Assembly: GCA_029239235.1 (NCBI GenBank)
Contig: JAQZBD010000017.1
Span: 1-36,419 of the forward strand
Length of the DNA: 36,419 nt
Direction: 5' to 3'
From: Herbinix sp.
GTDB lineage: Bacteria; Bacillota; Clostridia; Lachnospirales; Lachnospiraceae
This document shows positions 16,825-25,755 of the stretch, one piece after another. The position numbers and the translations under genes are program-made. Position 1 is the first letter of the stretch; the number at the start of each line of letters is the position of its first letter. The notes beneath the pieces are model-generated. The model was not told where the DNA came from, made no database searches, and was given only the letters and a program-made list of their open reading frames with translations.

Positions 16825-17682
16825 TTATACCAGTTGGAAACTGGATGCTTTATATTGTTTAGGGGTGACCCCCTTTGCCTTACGGAAGGATTTTATAAAA
16901 TAGCTGATATCATTAAAGCCGCAATTGAGGGCTACTTCGGTAATGCTATATTTCATCTCTGCTAATTGTTCACAGGCAGCTTCGATTCGGTAATAGTTGA
17001 GATACTCTGTCGGAGTACATTGAGTCATCTTACGAAAGAAGCGGCAGAAGTACCTGGGGCTAAGACAGGCTGCCTGTGCCATATCCTCCAGTGTGATGGC
17101 TTCCGTGTAATGCTCTTCGATATAATTAAGGACATCCTTAAACCGCTTTATCTGCTGTGAAGAAGCCGAGGGTTCTGTATTAACTGTATAAGCATGTGCT
17201 TCCAGCATCAAACCGATTAACTGAAATAAAGCACCCTGGGTGAGAAATTCATAGCCAGGCTTTCTTTCATTCATTGCACAGAAAAGAGCATCGACAGTTT
17301 CCATAAGGACAGGCTCATTATGATGCTGTAAATGAATCGTGATCTCCTGATTAATTATTTTTTGTATTTGTTTATTACAAAGCTTATTATTACTTAATAA
17401 AAGACGAAGGTCAAACACGATACATTCATAGACACAATCTTCCGGAACACCGCCATGTGGCATACCTCCCTGAATGAAGAGAATGTCCTCCTGATCTGCA
17501 TGGATACGTACTCCATCAACCGTAAGATGAAGGCTGCCCTTGATAATACGAATAATCTCATACTCTGGATGCCATTGATAAGGCATCTGATAGCGGGGAT
17601 GACTTGAGGCCACATGATAAAAGGCTACTGGAAAATCAAAGGTTCCCTGCTGTTTATCCTCTCTGTAATCCAAATATTTCAT
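16825..17682 (-). CDS. AraC-family regulator, probably of the fucose genes
   Basis: A 285-residue regulator: an N-terminal cupin sensing domain (residues about 25-110, with YQWHPEYEIIRIIKG and HADQEDILFIQGGMPHG) and a C-terminal double helix-turn-helix (about 190-280, with LEDMAQAACLSPRYFCRFFRK and ITEVALNCGFNDISYFIKSFRK). The ATG at 17682 is preceded by AAAGGAG at the right distance. It is divergent from fucI, so it is the obvious candidate activator for fucI and the kinase; sensing of fucose, fuculose or a related sugar is inference. No clear terminator lies between it and spmA, which converges on it. Confidence 0.88.
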   Translation of the reverse strand: MKYLDYREDKQQGTFDFPVAFYHVASSHPRYQMPYQWHPEYEIIRIIKGSLHLTVDGVRIHADQEDILFIQGGMPHGGVPEDCVYECIVFDLRLLLSNNKLCNKQIQKIINQEITIHLQHHNEPVLMETVDALFCAMNERKPGYEFLTQGALFQLIGLMLEAHAYTVNTEPSASSQQIKRFKDVLNYIEEHYTEAITLEDMAQAACLSPRYFCRFFRKMTQCTPTEYLNYYRIEAACEQLAEMKYSITEVALNCGFNDISYFIKSFRKAKGVTPKQYKASSFQLV

Positions 17683-17810
17683 CCAAGTAATCTCCTTTCT
17701 ATAAAAAGTGAATATTATCATATTTTATTGTCATTTTAACACAAGTATTAAAGTGAATGCAATTGTATAATATATACATCAGAAAATATTACGAAAATCG
17801 TATTTTATAG

Positions 17811-17981
17811 TCGCGGTAAGCGACATGGTCGCAGTGAGGCGGCTTTGGTCTCTGTTAGACATGGTTGCAGTGAGGCGGCTTTGGCTGCTGTAAGGTGACA
17901 TGACCGCAGGGAAGTGGCTTTGGCCACAGTGAGGCGATATATTCGCAGTAAGATTGCATAGCCGCAAGAAGCGGCAGAAGG
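17811..17981 (+). repeat. Tandem mini-hairpin repeat ladder in the fucI leader
   Basis: Nine degenerate units of 16-20 bp start at 17811, 17829, 17849, 17865, 17885, 17904, 17924, 17943 and 17962; the best is TCGCAGTGAGGCGGCTTTGG. Units alternate two endings, (G)ACATGG and GGCTTTGG, giving a period of about 36-39 bp. Each unit can pair within itself (CCGC-AAGAA-GCGG) or with its neighbour (GCGAC-ATG-GTCGC, GCGGC-TTTG-GCTGC, GTGGC-TTTG-GCCAC). The ladder ends in the fucI ribosome site. A TATAAT without a -35 at 17766-17771 could start the transcript, making this the 5' leader. Confidence 0.75.
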
Positions 17982-17989
17982 AGGATATC

Positions 17990-19783
17990 ATGGCAAAAAG
18001 CAGATTAATTGGGGACTATCCTGTAATAGGAATTCGTCCTACCATCGACGGAAGAAGAGGCGCGGTAAAGGTTCGTGAATCTCTGGAAGTACAGACTATG
18101 GAGATGGCAAAGGCAGCAGCAAGATTATTCGAAGAAAATTTAAAATACTCTAACGGTGAACCCGTAAAGGTTGTTATCGCAGATACTACCATCGGTGGCG
18201 TAGCAGAGGCAGCAGCATGTGCAGCTAAATTCAAAAAAGAAGGTGTAGATATTACCTTAACTGCAACTCCTTGCTGGTGCTATGGAGCTGAAACCATGGA
18301 CATGGATCCTATGACCATTAAGGGCGTATGGGGCTTCAATGGTACAGAACGTCCTGGCGCTGTTTATCTTGCATCCGTTCTTGCTACTCATGCTCAGAAG
18401 GGTCTTCCTGCATTCGGTATTTATGGACATGATGTTCAGAATGCAGATGATACTACAATTCCTGAGGACGTAAAAGAAAAATTACTTCGTTTCGGACGTG
18501 CAGCAGTGGCAGCAGCTACTATGAGAGGAAAATCCTACCTTCAGATCGGTTCCATCTGTATGGGTATCGGCGGTTCCATCATTGATCCTGCTTTCATTGA
18601 AGAATATCTTGGTATGAGAGTTGAATCTGTGGATGAGGTTGAGATTATCCGTAGAATGACAGAAGGCATTTATAATGAAGAGGAATTCCAGAAGGCTCTT
18701 GCTTGGACAAAAGAGTATTGCAAGGAAGGCTTTGATAAGAATGCAGCTGAGTTCCAGAAGAGTGCCGAGGAGAAAGAAAAGGATTGGGAATTCGTTGTTA
18801 AGATGATGGTTATTATCAAGGACTTAATGAACGGTAATCCAAATCTTCCTGAGGGCTGTGAAGAAGAAGCAGCAGGTCACAATGCAATCTGTGCAGGTTT
18901 CCAGGGACAGAGACAGTGGACTGACTTCTATCCAAACGCAGACTTTGCAGAAGCATTAATGAATACTTCCTTTGACTGGGAAGGTGTAAGAGAACCTTAT
19001 ATCGTAGCAACAGAAAACGACGTTCTGAACGGTATCAGCATGCTGTTCATGAAATTATTAACCAATAAAGCACAGATCTTTGCTGATGTTCGTACCTACT
19101 GGAGCCCAGAGGCAGTAAAGAAAGCTACAGGCTATGATTTAGATGGTGCAGCAAAAGAAGCCGGCGGCTTCATCCACCTGATTAATTCAGGAGCAGCGTG
19201 CCTTGACGGTAACGGAGAAGCAAAGGATGAGAACGGTAATGGTATCATTAAGCCTTGGTATGATGTGACTGAGGAGGATCAGAAAGCGATTCTTGCAGCT
19301 ACAACCTGGAATGCAGCAGATACCGGATACTTCAGAGGCGGCGGCTACTCCTCCAGATTCCTTACTAAAGTACAGATGCCTGTTACCATGATCCGTTTGA
19401 ACCTTGTAAAAGGACTTGGACCGGTACTTCAAATTGCAGAAGGCTGGACAGTAGAGCTTCCTGACGAAGTATCCGATAAGATCTGGAAGCGTACTGACTA
19501 TACCTGGCCTTGTACTTGGTTTGCACCAAGAACAACAGGAGAGGGTGCATTCAAGACCGCTTATGATGTTATGAATAACTGGGGTGCTAACCATGGAGCA
19601 ATCTCTCATGGACATATAGGAGCGGATTTAATTACCCTTTGCTCTATCTTACGTATTCCGGTTGCTATGCACAATGTTGAGGAAGAGAAGATCTTCAGAC
19701 CAGCTGCATGGAATGCTTACGGTATGGACAAAGAGGGACAGGATTACAGAGCTTGTGAAACCTACGGACCACTCTTTAAATAA
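17990..19783 (+). CDS. fucI: L-fucose isomerase
   Basis: A 597-residue cytoplasmic isomerase converting L-fucose to L-fuculose (also D-arabinose to D-ribulose), using Mn2+. Length matches E. coli FucI (591). By alignment from memory the metal ligands are E342 (ATENDVLNG), D366 (FADVRTYW) and H542 (SHGHIGAD). GAAGGAGG lies 5 nt before the ATG at 17990. The codon use is smooth and biased, as in a highly expressed gene. It is followed by a sugar kinase; the third enzyme, fuculose-1-phosphate aldolase, is not in the window. Confidence 0.95.
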   Translation: MAKSRLIGDYPVIGIRPTIDGRRGAVKVRESLEVQTMEMAKAAARLFEENLKYSNGEPVKVVIADTTIGGVAEAAACAAKFKKEGVDITLTATPCWCYGAETMDMDPMTIKGVWGFNGTERPGAVYLASVLATHAQKGLPAFGIYGHDVQNADDTTIPEDVKEKLLRFGRAAVAAATMRGKSYLQIGSICMGIGGSIIDPAFIEEYLGMRVESVDEVEIIRRMTEGIYNEEEFQKALAWTKEYCKEGFDKNAAEFQKSAEEKEKDWEFVVKMMVIIKDLMNGNPNLPEGCEEEAAGHNAICAGFQGQRQWTDFYPNADFAEALMNTSFDWEGVREPYIVATENDVLNGISMLFMKLLTNKAQIFADVRTYWSPEAVKKATGYDLDGAAKEAGGFIHLINSGAACLDGNGEAKDENGNGIIKPWYDVTEEDQKAILAATTWNAADTGYFRGGGYSSRFLTKVQMPVTMIRLNLVKGLGPVLQIAEGWTVELPDEVSDKIWKRTDYTWPCTWFAPRTTGEGAFKTAYDVMNNWGANHGAISHGHIGADLITLCSILRIPVAMHNVEEEKIFRPAAWNAYGMDKEGQDYRACETYGPLFK

Positions 19784-19803
19784 AATGCTTTAAATTCTGA
19801 AGG

Positions 19804-19838
19804 GAAGCAAGCCATATGTAATTTATATGGTTTGCTTC
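19804..19838 (+). other. Stem-loop between fucI and the kinase
   Basis: A 14-bp stem with one G-T pair (GAAGCAAGCCATAT at 19804-19817, ATATGGTTTGCTTC at 19825-19838) follows the fucI stop by 20 bp. There is no T-run, so it is more likely an mRNA-stabilising or processing hairpin than a full terminator. Confidence 0.6.
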
Positions 19839-19964
19839 TCGATACAGGTACGGACATATTCTCATAGTAATACAGTTGACGTGTCAGAAGAACTTGTGAG
19901 TGTTTACTTTCCGAATCTGTTGGATTAAAATGGGAAGATAAGAGTAGGTTATAGGAGGGTTACT

Positions 19965-21338
19965 ATGCAAAATTATTATTTAGCGATTGATATTGGAGCT
20001 TCCGGCGGACGTCATATCCTCGGGAGTGTTGTAGACGGTAAGATCTGTCTTGAAGAAGTATATCGTTTTGAGAATGGAATGGAAAAGGTGGAAGGCTCTC
20101 TTTGCTGGAACACCCATAAGATTTTTCATGAGATATTAGAAGGTATGAAGCGCTGCAAGGAAATCGGTAAAATTCCAGTAAGTGTTGGTGTGGATACCTG
20201 GGGAGTGGACTTTGTACTCCTTGATAAGGATGAGAACATAGTAGGTAATACGGTAGGATACCGGGACGGCAGAACCTTAAAGATGCCGGCAGAGTTGGAA
20301 AGGCTTATTCCTGCACAGCAGATGTACGAGCGGACAGGCATTCAGAGTCAAGTATATAATACCATATATCAATTGATGGCTCTTAAAAAGGAACATCAGG
20401 AGCAGTTAGAGGAAGCGGATGCCCTTTTATTTACACCGGATTATTATCATTTCCTGCTGTCTGGGGAGAAAAGGCAGGAATATACCATTGCTTCAACTGG
20501 TATGATGTTAGATGTTTATAAGAAAACCTGGGATTACGAGCTGATTGAAACACTTGGTCTGCCTAAGAAATTATTTACAGATCTCCAAATGCCGGGTAGT
20601 ATTGTAGGCAATCTTAGAGCAGGAATTAGAGAAGCAATCGGATATGACTGTAAGGTAGTTGCTCCGGCTTCTCATGATACAGCCTCTGCGGTGGCAGCAG
20701 TACCAAGCATAGAGAGAGATACACTTTATATTAGTTCCGGAACCTGGTCTTTGATGGGTATTGAATCAGAGACACCAAACTGTTCCGAAGCTTGCAGAAT
20801 TTCAGGGTTTACAAACGAGGGTGGTTATAACTATAGATATCGAATCTTAAAAAATATTATGGGTCTGTGGATGATTCAATCCGTGCGTAAGGAAATAGGA
20901 GCAGATAAATCCTTTGCTGAGATCTGTGAGAGTGCCTCTAAGGAAGCGATTCCTTCCATCGTTGATTGTAATGATTCCTGCTTCCTGTCACCGGATAGCA
21001 TGACTCAGGCAGTAAAGGATTACTGTGACAGAACCAAGCAGCAGGTTCCGGAGACACTGGCCGAAATCGCAGCGGTTATTTATAACAGTTTGGCAAAATG
21101 CTATGCGGAAACACTGACCGAGATTGAAAAGCTGACCGGAAAGCATTATCCATGTATTAATATTATCGGTGGAGGTTCAAATGCAACTTATTTGAATGAT
21201 TTAACCGCAAAATATACCGGACGTAAGGTGGCAGCCGGTCCTTCCGAAGCAACTGCCATCGGCAATATTATTTGTCAGATGATAGGAAATGGTGAATTTG
21301 CATCCTTAGAAGAAGCTAGAATGAGTATAGTGGTATAA
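19965..21338 (+). CDS. FGGY sugar kinase (rhamnulokinase family), probable L-fuculokinase
   Basis: A 457-residue FGGY carbohydrate kinase. The ATP site is visible as AIDIGASGGRH at the N-terminus and IIGGGSNATYLNDL near the C-terminus; GVDTWGVDFVLLD carries the catalytic aspartate, and ISSGTWSLMGIE and KNIMGLWMIQ are typical of rhamnulokinases. AGGAGG lies 7 nt upstream of the ATG. By family it resembles RhaB, but by position, after fucI, it probably phosphorylates L-fuculose; it may accept both. A 181-bp gap with a hairpin separates it from fucI. Confidence 0.85.
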   Translation: MQNYYLAIDIGASGGRHILGSVVDGKICLEEVYRFENGMEKVEGSLCWNTHKIFHEILEGMKRCKEIGKIPVSVGVDTWGVDFVLLDKDENIVGNTVGYRDGRTLKMPAELERLIPAQQMYERTGIQSQVYNTIYQLMALKKEHQEQLEEADALLFTPDYYHFLLSGEKRQEYTIASTGMMLDVYKKTWDYELIETLGLPKKLFTDLQMPGSIVGNLRAGIREAIGYDCKVVAPASHDTASAVAAVPSIERDTLYISSGTWSLMGIESETPNCSEACRISGFTNEGGYNYRYRILKNIMGLWMIQSVRKEIGADKSFAEICESASKEAIPSIVDCNDSCFLSPDSMTQAVKDYCDRTKQQVPETLAEIAAVIYNSLAKCYAETLTEIEKLTGKHYPCINIIGGGSNATYLNDLTAKYTGRKVAAGPSEATAIGNIICQMIGNGEFASLEEARMSIVV

Positions 21339-21399
21339 CAAAATTTGAGCGGCAGAAGCCTGATTTAGGCAGTGAAGAACGCGTTGCAAAATTTGTTTC

Positions 21400-21470
21400 A
21401 AAAAAATAGCCATAGCACCTGTTAGCCTCGTAAAGCTACGTTCTCTACGTTAACTAACAGATGCTGTGGC
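21400..21470. terminator. Bidirectional terminator between the kinase and the AraC fusion
   Basis: A 17-bp imperfect stem (GCCATAGCACCTGTTAG at 21409-21425, CTAACAGATGCTGTGGC at 21454-21470) has a seven-T run on its minus-strand side (complement of 21401-21406 and beyond), so it best fits termination of the minus-strand gene ending at 21505. It may also stop the kinase transcript. Confidence 0.7.
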
Positions 21471-21504
21471 ATTAATTTATTCTGAATTACTATAAATAAA
21501 AATT

Positions 21505-23439
21505 CTACTTGGATGATTCCAGCATGGAATTAGTAATAACATCAATCTGTGCCGATAAGGAAATTATGTCATTAAACCAGAACATATCAGAGGATGCCTG
21601 AATTACCCTACCCTCCTTAACGGCAGGTAAGTTCTCCCACATTTCATTATCGATTAAGGTATCAGCGCCTGCATTTAATAGAATAAAGTCTCCCATATAC
21701 TCATGAATTACTTCATAGGAAAGATCGACAGACTCCTCATTTTCAAAGGTTTCTCTAAGCTTTGTTGGAGCAGAAAGCCCTAACATATCATAAACCAGGT
21801 TACCCCCTCTTCCATATTGAAAGGCACGGATAAGACCATCTCTAACTTCTACGCAAGACACACTTTTTTCTATAAGGCCAGCTTCTTGTAATTTTTCTCT
21901 GGAATCAGAAAGCTTCTGATTAAACTCGTTAATCAATTCTTCGGCTTTTTCAGAGCGATTAAATACCTCCCCAAAAAAGCTAAGGCGCTCCTCATATGTC
22001 ATGCTAAAAAAATCACCGGCTAAGGTTGGTGCAATTTTTGATAATGTATCATAATCCTTCTCATTATAACTTCCCCATATAATTAAGTCAGGATTTAATG
22101 ACATTAATTCCTCTGGGTTCACGCTCCAGCCATCAATTTCTGTAATATTCTTTGCTAAATCTTCAAAAGCAGCTCCGGTACTAAAGGTAGCCCCAACCGG
22201 TGTAATTCCAAGGGCAAGCAAATCGCCCTGATTATAAGCGATAATTACGTTCTTAGGTTCCTTTGGTATTTCAACATCTCCATATTCCAAATGGATTGTC
22301 CTGGTATCTTTTTCAGCAGCTACTGTATCTGGAATTTGGGTAACAGCCTCTGTGGTAGGCGAATTATCAGTTGTTCCAGTGTTTACCGGTGTAGTACTGC
22401 AGGCAGTAAGTAGCAGCATCATGGACAGTGCGGCTGAAATTAGGGCTTTGTGCTTTATTTGTCTAATCATATTTCGTTCTCCTTCTTTAAAAAGTTTGTC
22501 GATACTAACTTGACCTTGCTCATTATAGAGGAAGAAGGAACGGTAATCCATGGCCTCATGTCTTTTTAGGTATGCCATTTTGTCTCTATATTCTCCGGCA
22601 GTCATATGCTGATGCTTCCGAAAGGTCTTCATCAAGGTAAATTCATTAGCAAATCCACAGGCATAAGCGATTTCTCTTATGGAGAAATCAGTATCTACTA
22701 AATACCTCTTTACCTGTGATAAACGAACATCCATCAAATATTCCTGTGGACTTTTTCCTTCCTGCTGAACAAATAGCTTGTGCAATTGACTTCGACTGAT
22801 CTGCAATGCTGTTGCAAGTGTTTGTATGTAAATGAGCTCTTGATAGTGATTCTTAATATACCGCTTAACCTGCGTAACCACATCAGGCAATAGAATATCA
22901 ATTTGCTCCTGTTGTAGTTCTTTATAAATCTCATAGACCAATTGATAAAAAGCAGATTTTTCGTAGAATGTCTCTAAAGGTGTAGGGTGCTTCCAGCATT
23001 CAAACATTTTTTTTAAAAGTTCTGTTAAAAAAATTGGATTACTGGGAGTAAATCCATACTGCTGCAGAAAGGGATTTACACTTTTAAGTAGTTTCGCATA
23101 CTGGAGCCTATGAAAGGGTGATTCGCCTGCTCTATAAAATACAATATAATATTCTATCCAGCTTCCTAAAGGGTATATGGACAGTTGTGTATCTTTTCCG
23201 CCATGGAACATACCGGTACGTTCCATTTGATATGGCGTATCATTTAAAAAAACCTTTGCTTTGGCTCCAATGGTGTAAATAAATGCGTTTGATGGCATAT
23301 GATACCCTTCTATATTTTCGTTCGGTGGAATCAAATTATGGCGAATATCTTGTAAAGAAATTGAGGTATCATTCCAGATACGCAATATATCATCAAGATT
23401 TTTTATTGAAAATACAGATTTAGTTTCCTTATGTTCCAT
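21505..23439 (-). CDS. AraC regulator fused to a siderophore-binding lipoprotein
   Basis: A single uninterrupted frame of 644 residues. Residues 1-180 are a cupin-like sensing region, about 185-285 a double AraC helix-turn-helix (LATALQISRSQLHKLFVQQ and IREIAYACGFANEFTLMKTFRK), 290-323 a linker. Residues 324-644 are a complete lipoprotein precursor with a signal peptide ending LLTAC (Cys347), followed by an FhuD/FeuA-type iron-siderophore binding fold. B. subtilis Btr (YbbB) is an AraC-binding-protein fusion too, but its binding domain is cytoplasmic and lacks a signal sequence. Here the signal peptide and an internal ribosome site (22470-22487) are intact, so the 321-residue lipoprotein can also be made alone. 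No ABC permease or ATPase is adjacent. AGGAGG precedes the first ATG. Confidence 0.82.
   Translation of the reverse strand: MEHKETKSVFSIKNLDDILRIWNDTSISLQDIRHNLIPPNENIEGYHMPSNAFIYTIGAKAKVFLNDTPYQMERTGMFHGGKDTQLSIYPLGSWIEYYIVFYRAGESPFHRLQYAKLLKSVNPFLQQYGFTPSNPIFLTELLKKMFECWKHPTPLETFYEKSAFYQLVYEIYKELQQEQIDILLPDVVTQVKRYIKNHYQELIYIQTLATALQISRSQLHKLFVQQEGKSPQEYLMDVRLSQVKRYLVDTDFSIREIAYACGFANEFTLMKTFRKHQHMTAGEYRDKMAYLKRHEAMDYRSFFLYNEQGQVSIDKLFKEGERNMIRQIKHKALISAALSMMLLLTACSTTPVNTGTTDNSPTTEAVTQIPDTVAAEKDTRTIHLEYGDVEIPKEPKNVIIAYNQGDLLALGITPVGATFSTGAAFEDLAKNITEIDGWSVNPEELMSLNPDLIIWGSYNEKDYDTLSKIAPTLAGDFFSMTYEERLSFFGEVFNRSEKAEELINEFNQKLSDSREKLQEAGLIEKSVSCVEVRDGLIRAFQYGRGGNLVYDMLGLSAPTKLRETFENEESVDLSYEVIHEYMGDFILLNAGADTLIDNEMWENLPAVKEGRVIQASSDMFWFNDIISLSAQIDVITNSMLESSK
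22470..22487 (-). promoter_or_regulatory. Internal ribosome site and start codon for the lipoprotein half
   Basis: On the minus strand AAGAAGGAG (22487-22479) is 8 nt upstream of an ATG at 22470, exactly where the signal peptide MIRQIKHKALISAAL begins. This would yield a free lipoprotein from 22470 to 21505. Confidence 0.75.
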
Positions 23440-23469
23440 TCAGATCATACCTCCTATGACTGAAATTAA

Positions 23470-23485
23470 GTTAGATTAAACTAAC
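23470..23485 (-). promoter_or_regulatory. Inverted repeat upstream of the AraC fusion
   Basis: GTTAG-ATTAAA-CTAAC lies about 30 bp before the start codon. It may be the operator of the AraC protein itself or of an iron regulator; it is not a good Fur or DtxR box. Confidence 0.35.
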
Positions 23486-23676
23486 ATAATAATCATACCA
23501 TAGCAAATATCGATTGTATATGACCAGATTCGGCTTTTTAAGGTGCAGTAAGGCTTTCTTAATGAATAGGCAATAGGCTTGTATCGCTCAATTAAAATAT
23601 ACGTAAGTAAAAATGGATATTAATTTCTATAAAAGCGCTGTGTTCGCGATGGACATCGAAGCATTTCATATAAAAT

Positions 23677-23705
23677 TCATATGTTCTTGGATAACCTCAT
23701 AGAAT
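23677..23705 (+). promoter_or_regulatory. Sigma-E-like promoter for spmB
   Basis: TCATATG (23677-23683) and CATAGAAT (23698-23705) are 14 bp apart. They match 6 of 7 and 7 of 8 positions of the Bacillus sigma-E consensus (KMATATT, 14-15 bp, CATACAMT). The start codon follows 30 bp later. Confidence 0.6.
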
Positions 23706-23735
23706 AAAACAAAGACATAGTAAGGTTGTTTTAAT

Positions 23736-24263
23736 ATGAGGTTTCTAATCTATATCTCGGATTATATTATTCCATTTATTTTATTTTACATTATCGGAAT
23801 GGGCTTGTTATCAAAGCAGAATGTATTTGATGACTTTATTGATGGCGCCAAGGACGGCTTTAAGGTGGTCTTAGATATCTTACCTACCTTAATTGGACTT
23901 ATGGTGGCTATTGGCATTCTCAGGGCGTCAGGAGCGTTACAAATCATTGCCGGTGCATTGCAGCCTATTACAGACCTCTTGCACTTTCCTTCACAGGCAG
24001 TTCCTCTGGTCATTATAAAAATGTTTTCCTCTTCAGCGGCGACCAGTCTTCTCTTAGATATTTTTAAGGAATATGGTCCGGATTCCTATCTTGGAAGGTT
24101 AACCAGTATTATTATGAGCAGCACGGAAACCATTTTCTATACGCTGGCGGTTTATTTTATGGCAGCAGGTGTTAAAAAGACCCGCTATACACTGGTGGGA
24201 TGTCTTCTTGCTATGTTAACCGGAGTAGTGGCAAGTACGATTATAACGAATTTGGTATTTTAA
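23736..24263 (+). CDS. spmB: Spore maturation protein B
   Basis: A 175-residue membrane protein, Gate fold, near the length of B. subtilis SpmB (178). Recognisable stretches are FIDGAKDGFKVVLDILPTLIGLMVAIGILRASGAL and the conserved KMFSSSAATSLLLDIFKEYGPDS and IMSSTETIFYTLAVYF (typed here in parts). TAAGG precedes the ATG. It works with SpmA in spore dehydration. Here it is cut off from spmA by the fucose and AraC-fusion genes and has its own sigma-E-like promoter. Confidence 0.9.
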   Translation: MRFLIYISDYIIPFILFYIIGMGLLSKQNVFDDFIDGAKDGFKVVLDILPTLIGLMVAIGILRASGALQIIAGALQPITDLLHFPSQAVPLVIIKMFSSSAATSLLLDIFKEYGPDSYLGRLTSIIMSSTETIFYTLAVYFMAAGVKKTRYTLVGCLLAMLTGVVASTIITNLVF

Positions 24264-24363
24264 CTGTAAAACAAGGTAGTCTGACCATGCGTCTACCATG
24301 GATTGAAAATATATTGTAGTATCATTAAGTCATACATAGTCTTGTTTTGTTTTTTATGTGAGA

Positions 24364-24387
24364 AAAAATCAAAATATTTTGATTTTT
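24364..24387. repeat. Perfect 24-bp palindrome
   Basis: AAAAATCAAAAT (24364-24375) is followed directly by its complement ATTTTGATTTTT (24376-24387), with no loop. It abuts the -35 of the ATPase promoter, so an operator is possible. For plus-strand reading it can also act as a weak terminator after spmB. Confidence 0.6.
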
Positions 24388-24388
24388 C

Positions 24389-24417
24389 TTTGCATAAAAA
24401 TATAAAAGGAATATAAT
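24389..24417 (+). promoter_or_regulatory. Sigma-A promoter of the ATPase pseudogene
   Basis: TTTGCA (24389-24394) and TATAAT (24412-24417) are separated by 17 bp, a near-consensus vegetative promoter, 31 bp before the start codon. Confidence 0.65.
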
Positions 24418-24448
24418 GGGAGCATGATATCGAAAGGTTAGGACTTCC

Positions 24449-25738
24449 ATGAAAAGAAAAATTGAAACTGATTTAATGAAATGGAAAATTAGTAAAAATA
24501 GAAAACCGTTAATTGTTAATGGAGCCAGGCAGGTAGGTAAAACATATATTATTCGGGAATTTGGAGAGAGATTCTATAAGAATGTAGTATACATTAATTT
24601 AGAAACGAATTTGGCGGTAGCATCCTTCTTTCAAGATAACATTGACCCGGAGCGGTTACTCCTGTTTTTAGAAAGCTATGCAAAGGAAGCGATAATTCCT
24701 GAACATTCGTTGATTATTTTTGATGAGATCCAGGCATGCGAGAGAGCATTAACCTGTCTAAAATATTTTTATGAAGAGGCGCCGGAATATCATATAATAG
24801 CGGCAGGCAGTTTACTTGGTGTTGCAATCAATAGAGAAAAGTATTCTTTTCCGGTTGGAAAAGTTAATACGTTGACGCTATATCCTTTTGACTTTGAAGA
24901 ATTCCTATGGGCTAATAGAGAAGAAAAACTAGTTGATATAATAAGAGAATGTTTTAAGTCCATAGAAGTAATGCCTGAGGCTCCTCATCAAAGAGCAATT
25001 GACTTATAACGAAATTATTTGATCATCGGCGGAATGCCTGCTGCAATTAATGAGTTTATCGATACGGGTAAATTGATTACTGTTCCCGATGTACAAAATC
25101 AAATATTGGATAACTACTTAGCAGACATGTCAAAATATGCAATAAATACAGAAAGTGTCAAAATTAGAGCTTGTTATCAGTCCATTCCTGCTCAGTTAGC
25201 AAAAGACAATAAAAAGTTTCAATATAAAATGGTTCAAAAAGGAGGAACAGCAGGTATATACGGTACATCGATAGAATGGCTGAATTTTGCTGGTGTTGTA
25301 CTTAAATGTCAAAAGACAGAACATGGAATGGACCCAATATCAGTATATTCTGATCTATCTAGTTTTAAACTATATATGGGTGACATTGGTTTGCTTACTG
25401 CGAAGTCAGGTATCTCATAGCATGTAATCCTAAACGGTGAAAATAATTACTTCATGGGAGCTATTGCTGAGAATTATGTAGCACAATCGCTTACTGCTAC
25501 AGGCTATGATCTATATTACTGGGTCAGCGGAAATACTGCTGAACTAGATTTTTTACTCCAAAAAGACGGAATTATTACCGTGATTGAAGTAAGGCATGAC
25601 ATGAATACAAAATCAAAAAGTCTGTCAGAGTTCTTAAAAAGGTATCAACCCGATAGAGCATACAAAGCATCCTTAAAAAATTTTGGACGAGCTGAGAATT
25701 TTATAGCGATTCCATTATATTCAGTATTTTGTATATAA
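24449..25738 (+). pseudogene. AAA (AAA_14) ATPase with DUF4143, broken by two nonsense codons
   Basis: One frame of about 429 codons reads as an orphan ATPase of the AAA_14/DUF4143 type. The N-terminal part has the Walker A NGARQVGKTYIIREF, the Walker B LIIFDEIQA and the sensor AAGSLLGV. The frame is interrupted by TAA at 25007-25009 (between ...HQRAIDL and RNYLIIGGMPAAI) and TAG at 25418-25420 (between TAKSGIS and HVILNGENNYF). Homologous text continues in the same frame across both stops, so two point mutations, not frameshifts, broke it. The C-terminal nuclease-like motif ELDFLLQKDG...IEV is still readable. These ATPases are common accessory genes; their role is unclear. Confidence 0.85.
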
Positions 25739-25755
25739 ATTACGGAGGTGATATT

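Noticed and set aside
17779-17991. Minus-strand frame through the fucI leader encoding SRLTATMS-like repeats
   Set aside because: It is the mirror of the hairpin repeat array, has no ribosome site and no family resemblance.
21339-21395. Third copy of the structured repeat after the kinase gene (CAAAATTTG direct repeats with a GCCT/AGGC hairpin)
   Set aside because: The plan is similar, but the core AGCGCCGAA...GTGCGC is missing and it is only 57 bp, so similarity is too weak.
23470-23485. DtxR/IdeR iron box upstream of the AraC fusion
   Set aside because: The GTTAG/CTAAC halves are 6 bp apart, not the spacing of a DtxR site.
25019-25420. Separate short gene for a DUF4143 fragment
   Set aside because: It continues the ATPase frame after a nonsense codon and has no ribosome site; treated as one pseudogene.
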